NCBI RefSeq assembly: GCF_000471905.2
Contig: NW_006498192.1
Span: 1,044,301 to 1,108,300, forward strand
Direction of reading: 5' to 3'
Source: Amborella trichopoda
Taxonomy: Eukaryota; Streptophyta; Magnoliopsida; Amborellales; Amborellaceae
Length of the DNA stretch: 64,000 bases
This document shows positions 1 through 12,349 of this stretch, in pieces (position 1 is the first letter of the stretch; every line of letters begins with the position of its first letter). The notes under the pieces are model-generated. The model was given only the letters and a program-made list of their open reading frames with translations. It did no database searches and had not been told where the DNA came from. Made by a program: the position numbers and the translations under genes.

Positions 1-3000
1 AAGCATGCACTGAGGCTCAATACATCGAGGCAAAAACCCCATGATCTCCACCCCTCACAAACACCACAAGGCTCGTGGGTTACCCACTCAAGTCACACCT
101 CAAGGAAACCCTTCTGTTACCTCGAGCCGTGTCTAATATAGAACCTCCAAGGTCAAGTCTTGTGCATGTTGATCCCATGGATCCCACCCCTCGGGAAAAC
201 GCCATTATTATGGCAACCGGAGTACACAGGAGACGACCCTCTCGTCCTCTTCCTCTGCACACACAAGCACACTATGTAAGGGGCAGGCGTACACCTGTTC
301 TCTTACAGACACCTGCTCGTAGTTCTTGGCCTCTTAAGGCCAGATCACTTAAAGGAGCCCGGGCTGACCCCCAGGTCTCCCGTAATCCTTCTTCAAGAGG
401 TGCACACGCGTCGACATCACAGACGTCCCCTCACCCTAGACTCGGGCCTTCGCATGACTCAATCCTGCTCCGACCCACTCCTGCTTAACCCAGTAAGCAC
501 CTTCAGCCATGGCACTCGAAGGTTTTCCCCAAGAGTACCATCCTGAACCAGCCTTGTCACTTTGGTCGTGTCTCTGGAGTTCACAAGAGAACTCATGGTA
601 TTGACCTGATGGAAGATCGAGTCCTTCATCCTCCCCGGCCCAAGATGACTCTAGTTTCTAGTCGTCACCCATTGCCACACTTGATGGAGACAGCTATCTC
701 CTATACAAGAAGAGCTGAATAGCCGCGACCTAGATCACAGGTTTGGCTCGAAGTCCATCAAAACCTAAGGGCTAAACGTGATAGAGGTCTGCAAAACTTG
801 ACTAGGGAGGTGACCAAGGCAGTCAAAACAACCAATTCTAACAACCCTCTTGACCTAAACCCTTTCTACCCCCTTCAGACAATGAAGCTTGAAGAAGAGC
901 TCCATGAGCCCTGTGTTGTGGTCATTGTCGTAGAAGAAGACCTAGCCACTCAGCAGCACAGTCCCAAGACCATCGAGAACCTGTCCAAACGTGATCAGCA
1001 TGCAAGAGTCGAATGACCCGTCATGTTTGCAAGCCCTCAGTTCCCACTCACGTTGACCTCCATCGAGAAACAGTTAGCGTAATAGTTGTAAGCGAGCCCG
1101 GTGATGCGCAGGAACATCGCATGAACAAGTTTGAGGATATGGCACGTGCGATGATGGAAAAGATCGATCGTATCGATGTCGCATGTCAGTCGGCTAACCA
1201 TGAGGTCAATTCCCATCACTCAGATGGTGCACCTCCCCGGCAGTCCCTTCCTTCTACCTCACAGGACAATTCTATCCCTCATTTAGTCTCTCAGACAGAT
1301 ATTGACGCTATGGTCACCCATAGCCTAAAGAACAGACAAATACCGGGGATACAAGATGCCACACCTTATCAAAGGCCATACCCCTCCTATATTGATCAGG
1401 TCCCATTTCCCTCAGATTATAAGAAAGGGAAGTTTCCTTTATTCAACGAAACCATGTCCCCAAACCAACATATTGCCCACTTCCAGGCAGCATGCTGAGA
1501 AACAACGGTTGACGGGAGACTTCTTCTCCGACAGTTTGTTGAGTCCCTCGATGACCCAACATTCCAATGGTATTCCTGACTTCTCCAAACTCAGTCCATA
1601 TATGGGAGGAGATGGAGAAACTGTTCTATCATCTCTTCTATGAGGTCGAGAGAGAGGTTCAAACCATTGAACTTCTCACTCTAACTCAAGACCCCGATGA
1701 GCCTATGGATCAGTTCATATCAAGATGGAGAAACTTAGCATCCCGCCATTCTAATCCTATGCTTGAGAAGGAAGCAGTCCAAACTTGCGTGTGGAACATG
1801 CCACCTGAGATCGCTCAACATGTCGAGACCTCTAATCCGACCTCCATGTCAGAGTTGATCTCTAAATCGGTTCGCATAGAAAGTTTATCATGCCACCATG
1901 GTGGGGCATGATAACCATCTACAAATTCAGCAAACTACCGGGGCAGCCAACAGAAAGGTGTAACCAGTGCAGCCGTCATGGTCGCTGATTCAAAGAAGGC
2001 TCCCTCCCAAACTTTGGACCTCTCTAAAGGGGTATGTACGTCAAAGGTAAAACCTCAAACTGGCAAGTAACAACAGTCGTACAATCGAGTACTCCCACCA
2101 GCCAACCTTGATTGGGGTTATTATTTCACCAGGCATAGGAACAAGGTCTAGCCCTTTGAGAAGGAATGTGTTCCTGCATTGTTCCGGTTGTTATTGGAAC
2201 AGAATATGATCTAGCTTTCAGAAACCAAGTTTCCCAAGCAACCTGGTCTTGACACTAAGGTGAATTATTGCGCCTACCATCGAAGGATCAATCATCCCAC
2301 AGATGATTGCTACATGCTGAAGGATATTATCGATGCCCTAATTCAGAAGGGTCAGATAAAGCTTGAAGACTTAAAGAAGGCCTTTGGGGCATCCGAGGCC
2401 TCCCATGCCATAACTATCTAAGAGGAAGACGAAATGCCTCATATCCTTTACGCCTTTATTATAATGCTTCAGTAAGGCATAATCACACTAAAGCAGGCAA
2501 GACAACCCTGTCGTCTTACTAAGGGGATGAAGATCGTTGCTACCCGTAGCATCAGATAAGAGGCCATTATCTGTTAGAATGTACAAGATTCCTTGATATA
2601 TTTGCAAAGAAAATGTGGGAGTATCAGGAGTTTTACAATCTCCTTGTTAGTGATCCCCAAATCACTTCTCCATCAAAGCAGGAAGATCACCCAAAGCTGG
2701 ATCTTCCTATCAATGACTTAGATTCTATAGAACCCTCGATTCCCTAACCATGGATAATATACCATGGCCGAAGTAGAATCAAGTCCTTAAGGGGAGAAGC
2801 AGTTCGCTAAGCTAGAGCTGTTCGCCAGGCCGGCGAGACGAATCACATATCACCTCAGAAAACCAGAAAGAGACGGGCACCAAGGGCCACCAGCCGAAGA
2901 AATAAGACTGTTGAACCCATAGTCGAGCAGGAATTTCTCAAGCCCTTTCCTTCACTGCCAACTTTACTGGACTTCATCCTTGGTACTATCCTTCTTCCTT

Positions 3001-3560
3001 CTTCATCCTGCCAAGAAGACGTCCATGTGCCATCTCCAACTCAGCATACGTCCAATGAGGGTGACGATAATAAAAGCACTCCCCAACGGTCTAAGCAAGG
3101 GAATGACCTACAAGACCCCTTGCACCTGTCCAACCCTGGTGATGACGTAAAAAGCTACCCAGATCGGTCTGATGTGGGGAATGACCTTAAAAGTCCCTCA
3201 CCTTCTAACTCTTCTCCTTCTTCTTCTCTTGCTTCTCTTTCTCCTTCTATGTTCCCTATAGGTACAACCTTGATATGCACAAACTTCGAGGCTCTCAATC
3301 GAGAATTCGAAGGAATCAATATAAGCTGAACATAGCGAAAATGATTGAGAAAGGCCCTGGCACAGGCAGCAGGATTCCTAACAGTTGTTGATGCCCAGGC
3401 AGCTAAATCCATGCTAGAGCCATCTTCTTCAAAGAAGCACAAGAAGTTGAAGCCAAAGAAACTCCAGTGGTCCCCTGAGACTGACTTTGAGCAGAGACTA
3501 AGAGAATCAAATGGGAAATGCTCCTATTCTCAAGGAGCTTGCCACATGCTGCAAATTTCA
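1..3560 (+). pseudogene. gag: Degenerate gag of element A
   Basis: Gag forms the nucleocapsid core that packages the element RNA. The N-terminal part is proline/serine-rich and broken into several frames. The capsid-like Retrotrans_gag region lies at about 1420-1905, with residues such as DQFISRWRNLAS and a helix-rich MSELISKSVRIESL tail. A first zinc-knuckle-like motif (CAYH..H..DDC, spacing CX2HX4HX4C) is at about 2262-2310. A second at about 2531-2585 has a TAG replacing an internal codon. The last block shared with C, D and E reads TDFEQRLRES...YSQGACH near 3480-3550, and beyond it A diverges into the protease region. Many stops and shifts make this non-functional as it stands. Confidence 0.8.
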
Positions 3561-4914
3561 GGAGCAATACTCACCATGGGACAGATAAATCTCAGATCAG
3601 GGAGGACGCTACATCCTCCACCGCAGAAGTCAGGTACCTTGAAGTTCCCTAGTATGCCACTGCTCCCTAATACAAAGACTAGTCCGCCTATCTTATCGTA
3701 TAGCTCTCTGGGTTTCTTCCTAAACCCAATACTTCAAACAATCCACCTATGCTCTAATTCCCTGAGATCCCTTTGATCCCGTACACTCAGTCTCTTCCAA
3801 AACCTCAAACTTCTGCCACTCAAACCAAGCTCGCTGTGCGATCAAGTCTACCAACCGGTCAAATCAGTGGCAGGACCAATAACATAAGGCCTAGATCAAG
3901 AAAAGGTGAAATATGATGTGATAGGGCGTGTACAAAAACTTCTGGCTCTTCTCAATATCTATGACATCCTCATGATCTCTAGGGATTACCGAATCGCTTT
4001 GGTTCAAGCTCTCTCTAACCCAGAAGTGTACGAAACCGGAGTAGAACTTATTGAGGTCAACCAAGAAATTTTAGAAGGATGTATGTCAATCACCTTTTTA
4101 GAGGACGATCTGCAGCTGGGGGAAAACTTCCATAATCACCCTCTCTTCGTTACTAGCGAATTACATGCATGCCCCATCAACCGAATTATGTTGGATGGAG
4201 GGTCGACAGTCAACCTTATTTTCAAGGAGGATCCTTGCCCTATTAAGGTTCGGGTCCGAAGATCTTACCCCAACCCACGTCACAGTTCGAGGGTTCAACC
4301 AATCAGAAGAGAAGCCAACTGACATGGTGCGCCCTCATTTTAAGATCGGTGAGCTGAGCGATTACATCTAGTTTCATGTAATTGACATTGACGCTTCCTA
4401 CAAGATTCTACTTGGTTAGCCATGGCTCCATGACCAAGGGGTGGTCCCATCAACGTTACACCAATGTTTCAAGTATAGCTGAGATGGGAGACAACATACG
4501 GTCTATGCTGATAAAAGACTATTTCATGTGGCCAAAACTCATTATGCCGATGCTAAATATTACTTCATGGATCTGGGGTCGCACCAGAGGCCAAACAATG
4601 GAGGTTACAAGTCTACAATCAAGACAACGCCTTTGTCGCATGAAGAAGTTGAGGATGTTGGGAGAACATTGGCAAATATGTTCAAAGAGGAAGAAAGGCA
4701 ATACAAAATTTTACCCCTAACCACCCTTCATTCTAACATCCCAATCATCGTCCTTCAAGAAGTTCCTTCCTCACTTGAAAAGGAGTCTTCGCCCTCTACC
4801 CCCAGTTCTGAGCCACCTTGGCCGAAATATGAATCAGAGGTCATTCCTGAGATTGAGCAAGCCACGGGGAAAGAATTCCTAGCTCCAAGGATCACCTATA
4901 CATCGAACCAGTAG
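3561..4914 (+). pseudogene. pro: Retropepsin (aspartic protease) region of element A
   Basis: This is the aspartic protease that would cleave the Gag polyprotein. The active-site block is clear: RIMLDGGSTVNLI at about 4180-4225, giving the D-G/S signature of Tat retropepsins. A hydrophobic ELSDYI-stop-FHVIDIDASYKILLG strand set (about 4345-4415) and a VVPSTLHQCFKY block follow, in changing frames. An upstream segment (3590-3640) carries INLRSGRTLHPPP. A TAG interrupts DYIQF (the glutamine is kept in element B), and a TGA at 4480-4482 is shared with B. Downstream, 4528-4914 is an open stretch ending in TAG. The protease is recognisable but dead in this copy. Confidence 0.8.
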
Positions 4915-5520
4915 AAAGTCTTGGATACCCCCATTTGACAACAACCATCAAATATTTTTCAAAATTCGGTTGCTATAAGTATGGAGGATGCTCCTCGGAC
5001 CGGTGACCAGTTGAAAGTTCTACTTTTTCCCGACTTCTCAGAAGGAGATCAGTTCGAGAAAGAGCAACTTTCTCCCCCTCAAGGCTAGGATCCCCAAGCA
5101 AACTTAAGAACATAAGTTCGCAGTCTCCAGAGTTAGTTGGAGGTCATGTGTATTGCTTCAAAATGTCTCAAGGAGTTCGTGCCGGAGACTAAAAGCTATG
5201 ATGGGCGTGAAGAAAATGTGCCACTGATGGAGGCCGAAGCCCATCATGACTGAACTATCTATAGCAATCAAGCTCACCAAATCATGAGGAAAATGAACTA
5301 TGAGCCCTTGGCCAATCTGACATTAAGAGGAGAAAAAGCAACAACTCCCCATTTTGAAGCTATTCAAACCACGGCAGCCCACCATGGGGCTAAACAAGGC
5401 CTAAGGTAATAGCCGCTCGGGGCAATAAAATTGTTTAGAGGCATTCGAAAAAGAAATCACATGAGGTACAACAAAAGTAAGAAGAGAATGAAATCATGCA
5501 ATAAAGTAGATGAAAAGAAG
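4915..5520 (+). pseudogene. Post-protease linker of unknown function (element A)
   Basis: About 500 bases after the protease show a broken reading frame that matches 16400-16926 in element B. Recognisable pieces include QLKVLLFP, a helix-forming stretch and MNYEPLANLTLRGEKATT, ending HHGAKQGLR with TAA at 5407-5409. I do not recognise the domain. It occupies the place where RT would begin in a complete element. The next 100 bases are purine-rich and non-coding. They separate this sense frame from the antisense ORF, which converges on it tail to tail. Confidence 0.5.
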
Positions 5521-5523
5521 CAC

Positions 5524-8382
5524 TTTATTCATCAGTTTAAAACTTTTACAAAGTACTGGCAAGAGGGAATGACATGTTAAAAAACGATCAATCATCTTAT
5601 TGATCTCTGCCCTACGTGCTGCAGGAGAAGTCTCGGTGCCCTAGACACATTCCTTCAGTTCTGCCACTGTTTGATTACCCTCTGCCATCGCCGCAGTTTC
5701 TGACTCAATTCTGCCATTGAGTTCGGACAAATCTTCAACTAATGAAGCCTCCATGGCTCTCCTCTGAACCATATCCATCTTGCCCGCGAATTCCTGTTTC
5801 AGTATTCACATCTCTTCTTTGATTTTGATCATTCTCTTGAAGCTTCCTTGCACGTCCTTCTTGAGATCCTACCGACGGTCGGTCATCTTCGCCTTCTTCT
5901 GGATGAAAGCATCTATCTTCTCGCGACGACGCAAGATCTACTCCTCCAAAGAGGCTAGCCTACTGGTTTCTTCCTCATGATGTAGCACTCCCAACCGTCT
6001 GCTCTTCAATTCATTTAGAGTTGTATTAAAAGCACTTCTGGTGCACTCCCGACCACATTAGTCACAGCGAACTCCCTAAGTTTTGCCAAAGCTTCGCCCA
6101 GCTCATTGAGAGGCGGATCCCTCAATCCCTGAAGGCCTGCTCTAAGCATGCATGCAATCATGCTAGAAATACCACTAAAAACAGGCCTAGATGGTGCTAT
6201 AGAGATCATTACTGCTGAAGAAACCTCGACCTCAAGGACCGGGCTTGCTGAAGTGATAGCCATCTGAGCCACTGGCTCCTCTGAAACAAGGGTAAATCCT
6301 AGAGCTTCTTGCCCCTTGGCCTCATAGGCAGCCCCGGCCTCAACCTGCCTGGGTTCTTCAATGCCAGTCTGGTTGTCTTAACTCTCTCTTATGGGGACCT
6401 CTACTTCTGTCCCAGCAGGTTCTGTAAAAACTTGTTCTCATTGCTCTTCATCCTCCTAAACTGTCACCTCAGCATAAGCAAGTTCAAGAACTTCCTCTTC
6501 TCTTTGGCCTTTTCCAGCCAATTCATCTCTAGCCACGGTTTCTTCAATTTGGCTTGCACCTTCAACAGCCCGAACCTCGGCCATGACGAGTTCAACTCCC
6601 TCATCTTCATGACCTATGTCCACCGGGGTAGCAACCTCTTAGTGCTCAGGCACGTCATCAACTTCAGGCTCTTTTGCTGGAGTCATAGCCCCTACTTCGG
6701 TTAAGGCACTAAGCTCTTGATGCATGGTGGCAACATTAACATGAGAGCCCCTATCTAGAGCAGCTGCTTCAGGGTCTTTATCCTCCTCAGTCTCCATCCG
6801 AGCCGCCTCTGACTCAGGAACTACCCTTGGACTCAAGGGCACGTCCCCAAGATCTGGAGTCACCTCCCTATCAGAAGCAATGACAATGGGCTCAGAGTGG
6901 CCGGAGTCATCTGTCTCAGTTTCTGAAGAAAAAGAAAACAATTCAGGAGAAGCAAAAGGTGGTTCAGAGAGAGCAGAAGGCGATATTGGAGTAGTTCCTA
7001 TAAGATAAAAAGAGGAAGAGCTACCTCCTAATTCTGACATCATAAGAAGTTTGGAACTATTATGCCTCTGAGTATGCTCAATAACTGAAGACGGTGCACG
7101 GGCCGCGGTCGAGTGCTTTCTTTTCTTTCCCCCTGTCGGAGTAGGAGCTGCCGCTTTTGATCCACCTCCCTGAGAAGGCCCTCCAGCAAATTTACTGTGG
7201 GGACCACTCCCGATTAGGGCGTTCAAGTCTTGAAGGGGATGCTTTTCATAGGGACTTGTCGTCCCTCATCCCACTCAAAGATGGAACTAAGATTATCAAA
7301 GACACTCCCAGTCCTCGTCTTCATTGTAAGAAATTCTGGCGATGCCTCATCAACTGCTATCTCACGTGGGAGCCCTAAAGCTCCCCAGTTAGAGGGATAA
7401 TCTAAGAAAAATACCACACCAGGAGCAAGAGCATCCGCCAGTCTCCTTTTCCTAGTATCCCGGTGCTAGTTATCGTTCACCCCTTTCCAAGCATGAATTT
7501 GCACAAAAACAAGGCCAAATACACGGCCAAGAAGACACGGTCATCTCTGGTCTCAAGTTGATATACGAGAGGCGTCTCCTTTGCAGCTATCATCCCTTTC
7601 CCTTTTGGAGTACCCTAACCACCTTCAGGATAATCCCCACAAAATAATTTCACCCACTCTGTGAAGGTGTCCTCGCCATTGCTAGATCGGCCGACAATTG
7701 ACTGGCAGGAGGCTCTTCATCTCCCAAGTTTGCACCACCAAAGATGACTGAGTTCAGGGGTACAAACTCATCATACATAGCCTCGATCATCGGGAGACCT
7801 CTAATAAAATGAAGATCTAGTAAAGAGATTCCTGCTTCCCATGCCCAAGAAGCCAGGTATTACTAACATGGCTCCATGTCTCCAGTAATACCTTTATTGT
7901 GTTGGAACAATGGTCATAGTAGCTGCTCAAACACTGGACCGCTACTAATAGTGAGGCACATTCAAGATTAGTCCTATATGACACCAATACCTTGGTGGTC
8001 TAGGAAGAGTATCCCTTCAAGTATTGGTGCTCCCCTGAATCCAGAGGCCTTTTGTTGACGACATTAGTAGTCCCATTGCGTGTACCATCCGTTTCCCTAA
8101 GTTAAGAAAGTTCTCCTCGAAAGCTATGTTCTTATGCATGCAGTGAAGAAGTGACACCCCTTCTTCAGTACTGACGTTGCCGTCATTGCCCCCCAGTACT
8201 TCGAATCAAATGGGGTTAGTAATGATAGTGACACTGAGGGGCCACTCTGGTTCGCATACTGGCTAAGTCATCCAAATGGGCTCACCCCTTGATAAAACCT
8301 CGCCTGTAAAATCACGGACTCTGATTTCTCCCTCCCTTGGAAGCCTCTTAACATCAAGAATTTGGTAAGAAGAACCAGCCAT
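5524..8382 (-). pseudogene. Antisense extra ORF of element A: plant-mobile-domain-like N-terminus, basic/acidic middle, coiled-coil C-terminus
   Basis: On the minus strand an ATG at 8382 opens MAGSSYQILDVKRLPREG. The frame then degrades through a region matching the plant-mobile-domain-like segment of element B. Clear segments follow: MVFFLDYPSNWGALGLPREI (7417-7223), and a low-complexity part with GGKKRKH, a possible nuclear localisation signal, then Ser/Glu/Asp-rich sequence (7226-6639). A helical part follows (6272-6015), then a coiled-coil-like tail to about 5590. An AATAAA lies on the same strand at 5529-5524, about 60 bases past the end, as in element B. Extra antisense ORFs are known in Tat elements. 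The plant mobile domain is known from transposons and from MAIN/MAIL proteins. The domain assignment is by eye. Confidence 0.6.
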
Positions 8383-9910
8383 TATAAAGGGCTTAGTGGT
8401 TTTCTCCCAAAAGTTGCTAAGACACTAGATCAGTGTCGGCTAAGTTTGCCAACACTTAGTGGCAGTTATATTTACCACACTTAGTGCAGGCTATGTTTCC
8501 TAATGCCCAGCACCGGCTACATCTATCAACACTCAGCGTCGGTTGAGCTTGTTAATGCCCAGTGCCAGTTGTGTGCAAACATCTTGCGCCAGTTGCGTCT
8601 GTTGAGCTTGTCAAATGCACAGCGCCGATTGCGTGCTAACAACTAGCACCGGATGACATTATCAATGCCCAACACCGATTGTGTCCTGTAAAGGTCAGTG
8701 CCAGCTGTAATCAAATCTCTCACACGTGCCATGAATCTCAGTCGTGACACCTCAAAGTCGGCTGTTTCGACTGACAACTGTCTCTACATCCTTCGGCATC
8801 ACCTGACACAATAGCGATTGCCAACTGTCACCACGTCTCGCTGCTCTGCTTGACGCACGATTTCTGAAGGTAACCGTACACTTTCCCTACAACAGTTCAC
8901 CCCCATGATGGTTCACTTCCTGCAACTGTACACATTCCACGATGGTCCACCTCTCATGACCGTTCGTCCCCCACTGGAACTTCTCTGACATGGCTGGAAA
9001 CCCACTGAAAAACTTTCTTGTCTGTGTTTTTCACCTGGACGTCATCACAACCTCACCGAAAACTTTTGTAAACTTTCCCTGCCGTTCCCGGGAACCTCTG
9101 CAACAACACTAACAACGTCGAAAAGTTACCACAACCCCAGGGAAACTCCTCAAAAAACTCTCAAGATGTGCGAAAATGCTCACTGTAACATATCCCGCCT
9201 CTTCTATCAAAAAACAAATTGCAGACGGAACCTCTTTTGTTTCTTGAAAAACTCCTTGGAGAACTGTCCTTTCTTGCTACTTTCTCTGCAACTTCACCAA
9301 ATTCTTGGCAAAGTCTGCTTACCGAAGGCCTTTCCTCCAAAACCGTCAGGAATCCCTCTGTCTGTTGAAAACCTTCCTTACAAAACTTTTGCTAGAGTCC
9401 CACTGCTTTTCGAAGCTTCAACCAGGCACCCACTACTCACTTGTAAGAAAATTTCGTTTAAAGTTTTTACCCTTCGTGAAAAGTAAGGGAAAATGGGATT
9501 TTACCCCCTAATATAGACCACACTACCCTCAAATGCCCCTCACAAACTAGGAATTCCAGTCTCTCCCAAGGGAAGCCAAGCTATGATGAGCTAGGTCGGG
9601 CTTTGACTCGAGGCCTGAGCTAACTCTCATTGATCCACGCCTAGCGTCGGCTACTCGATTGAAGTGACTTGGCGTCGGGGGAATTCCAAACAACCCTAGC
9701 TTTGTGTGAATTCAAAATGACTCCAGTGTCGGTTAACTTAGCACCAATTGTGTTCAAACAGTATCACGGGTCGTTCACAGCGCCAGTTGAGTTTTTAACA
9801 ACCTAGCGCCGGTTGGACACTCACAATAAACCATTATCGCTACACCTAGCACAGGCTATCTTTCAAGCAGCCTATTGTCACCTACTCCAGGCTGAAGCCT
9901 TGTTTGTCCT
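8383..9910 (+). other. Element A proximal 3' UTR with degenerate AGCGCCGGTTG repeats
   Basis: No credible gene. From 8410 to 8720 and again at 9640-9830 a short core close to CTAGCGCCGGTTG recurs about every 40-50 bases. It is the same sequence as the right arm of the U5 hairpins. The middle part (about 8870-9540) matches 20200-20770 in B and 41030-41610 in C, which shows that all three elements share one 3' UTR despite their different coding parts. ORFs at 9166-9511 are incidental. Confidence 0.6.
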
Positions 9911-10310
9911 AACACTATCCCCAGTGGACTTGCACCCAAACCGTGACATATCATCCCCAATGAAGTCACGAGCTATCCCTTATCCCCATAGGAGTCACAC
10001 TCATCCTGCAGCCCATTATCCCAAGTGAGGTTAGCGTCATTCTTATCTCTTCAATTCCCGGTAGGTCTGTTTCACACCAAGCTATCTTATCCCCAAGAAG
10101 TTGGGTTACTTATTCTCCATAGAGTCTCATCTTTCATCCCAAGGGAGTACGCTTACCCCCCTATGCCCTAGTGAAGTCCGCTTCTGTTTGCCATCCTTCA
10201 TCAGGTCCCTATTTCCATCTAAGCCCCCAGTTGGTGGATTGTCTTAACCATTTTATCCCCAGGGAGTCGGATTGCCAGCCACAGACCTATTCCCCATGGA
10301 GTTCCACCTA
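9911..10310 (+). repeat. Cluster of motifs complementary to the element's primer binding site (element A)
   Basis: Motifs close to TCCCCARTGGAGTC start at 9918, 9954, 9983, 10256 and 10291, with weaker ones between. The one at 10256-10269 reads TCCCCAGGGAGTCG. The reverse complement of the PBS seen in element D is TCCCCAGTGGAGTCGCCA, so these motifs match it with one to three differences. They lie just upstream of the 35-bp array. Confidence 0.6.
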
Positions 10311-10315
10311 CATGG

Positions 10316-11135
10316 AGACCTAAGCCTTGGTTCGCTCTGCATGACCCTAAACTGCATAGCCTTAGTCTGTGCTGCATGACCCTAAACTGCACAACCTCGG
10401 CTCTCGCTATATGACCCTAAGCTGCAGGCCTCGATCTGCGCTGCATGACCCTAAACTGCACAGCCTCAATCCAAGCTGCATGACCATAAACTGCACAGCC
10501 TTGGCATGTACTGCATGACCATAAACTGCACAGCCTCAGTCCACACTGAATGACCCTAAACTGCATAGCCTCGGTCCGCGTTGCATGACCCTAAACTGCA
10601 CAGCCTTGGTCCACATTTCATGACCTTAAACTGAACAACCTCAGCCAGTGCTACATGACCCTAAATTGCACAGCCTTAGTCCATGCTGCATGACCCTAAA
10701 CTGCACAGCCTCGGTCCATGCTGCATGACACTAAACTGCACAGCTCTGGTCTAGTTGCATTACCCTACACTGCACAGCCCAGGTCCAAACTATATGACCT
10801 TAAACTATAGCGGAGGTCTATTTACATGACCTTAAACTATACGGTCCTAGTTGTATGACTTTAAACTGCATAACCATAGCCCAACTGTATGACCTTAAAC
10901 CATAGTACACATTCAAGTAGTATGACGTTAAAGAACTCAGCACCATGGTCCAAACTATATGACCTTAAACTGTAACGAAGTTCTAGTTGCACGACCTTAA
11001 ACTACACGGTCCTAGTTGTATGACTTTAAACTACATAACCACTATCCAGCAGTATGACCTTAAACCATAGTGCACGTTCTGGCCGCATGACGATAAACTG
11101 CTTTGCACGGGTCTAAGAGGCATGACCATAAGCGC
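10316..11135 (+). repeat. 35-bp tandem array in 3' UTR of element A
   Basis: About 23 diverged units with a period of 34-35 bases. The core is TGCATGACCCTAAACTGCA followed by a variable CAGCCTCGGTC part. Units become more diverged (GACCTTAAACT, GACTTTAAACT) towards the right end. Single leftover units occur again at about 11470-11560. Tandem arrays in the 3' UTR are a known feature of Tat elements and a known source of plant satellites. Confidence 0.9.
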
Positions 11136-12349
11136 GCCCCCACATACGCGCACATGCCTTTTACGTGTATTTTTCATGCACGCCTTCCCTAACCTACTTG
11201 TACTGTGCGCGCACCACCTTCATTATCTCCTTAGTGTGTTCATTTACTTCATCACCATACCTCATCCCCCAGTGAGTCTCACTCGTGCTCATAAAACGGC
11301 GAACCATCCCACCATCCATACTCGTTGTAAGTTAGTGGGTCACCCTCGTCCACTCACATTTCATACATCATCTAACTTTCATAGGTAGCCTAATGTCACT
11401 TTCCCAAGTGAGTCAAACCACCTCCATACTCACTCCATGGCCTCCACAGACTGCTATTCATCACCACCACGGTCCAGCTATAGACCTTAAACCATAGTGC
11501 ACGTCCTGACTGCATGACATTAAACTGTTTCGCAAAGGTCCCGGAGGCATGACATTAAACAAGTCTTCATAAAAAAAAATGATGAAACAACGGGCATGGT
11601 CTATACCTCAACAACGCAACGCTATGAGTAAAAATGACAGACGAGCATGATCATAAAACTATGAGTAAAAGAGTTCTGTGAATAAAAATATCGGGTACTG
11701 TGACAACCCGAAAGGGCATCGTGAGTAAAAATAGATGAAAAAAGTGGACATGGCAGAAAGGTCATGGGTAAAAGAGCCCCAAAATAAAAAGAAGTTGGTG
11801 AAAACCATCTTTACAACATCACTTCCCAAGTTCAAGTGAAAATCTGCAAAGGACGCTTGGACAAATAAATAGGTTGATGCAGCACTCGTCTCGACAGGCA
11901 GCTTCAGCCCTCACTCAAAAGAAGAAAATCCTTGGTGTCATCATGCCAAGACACAAAAAATATGAGCTTCAAGGAAAAGATTCCGACTGTCTGAGTCAGT
12001 TTCAAAAGGACTCAAAAAACAAAAGACTCGCCAAGACGGCAAGACAAGTCTCATGAGGAAGAACATTATTCCCATGAGGTCATAAACATACTCTAGAAAT
12101 AAATACTCCAAAGGTAAGAAACTGACAAAGCCAGGGCAGAACCTGCCAGAGATGTCAGCTTGCCTAGCCTGCACGACCATAGCTTTGGGATCGGCTAATG
12201 AACTTGCCCCCGACTGGGCTCGATAGACGAGACCTACAATGGTACTCTGATCGTCAAAAGCAAACCTCGTGTAGTAGCAAACCGCGTCTACCAAAAGCAA
12301 ACAAATGAACCCATACCAAATGGGAACAATGCCCTTCAACATGGCACTC
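11136..12349 (+). other. Distal 3' UTR of element A
   Basis: No gene. Between 11600 and 11790 the string ATGAGTAAAA (or GTGAGTAAAA) recurs about every 45-50 bases, the remains of another tandem family also present in B (23720-23870) and C (42590-42740). The segment stops at about 12350. There the homology jumps from internal sequence (matching 24440 in B) directly into the LTR, so the polypurine tract and the first 140 or so bases of LTR1 are deleted. Confidence 0.6.

Noticed and set aside
9166..9511. 106- and 68-residue frames in the 3' UTR of A, and counterparts at 20370-20845
   Set aside because: Frames differ between A, B and C although the DNA aligns; no codon constraint visible.
10316..11135. 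Interstitial telomere repeat
   Set aside because: Only one CCCTAAA heptamer per 35-bp unit, never in tandem.
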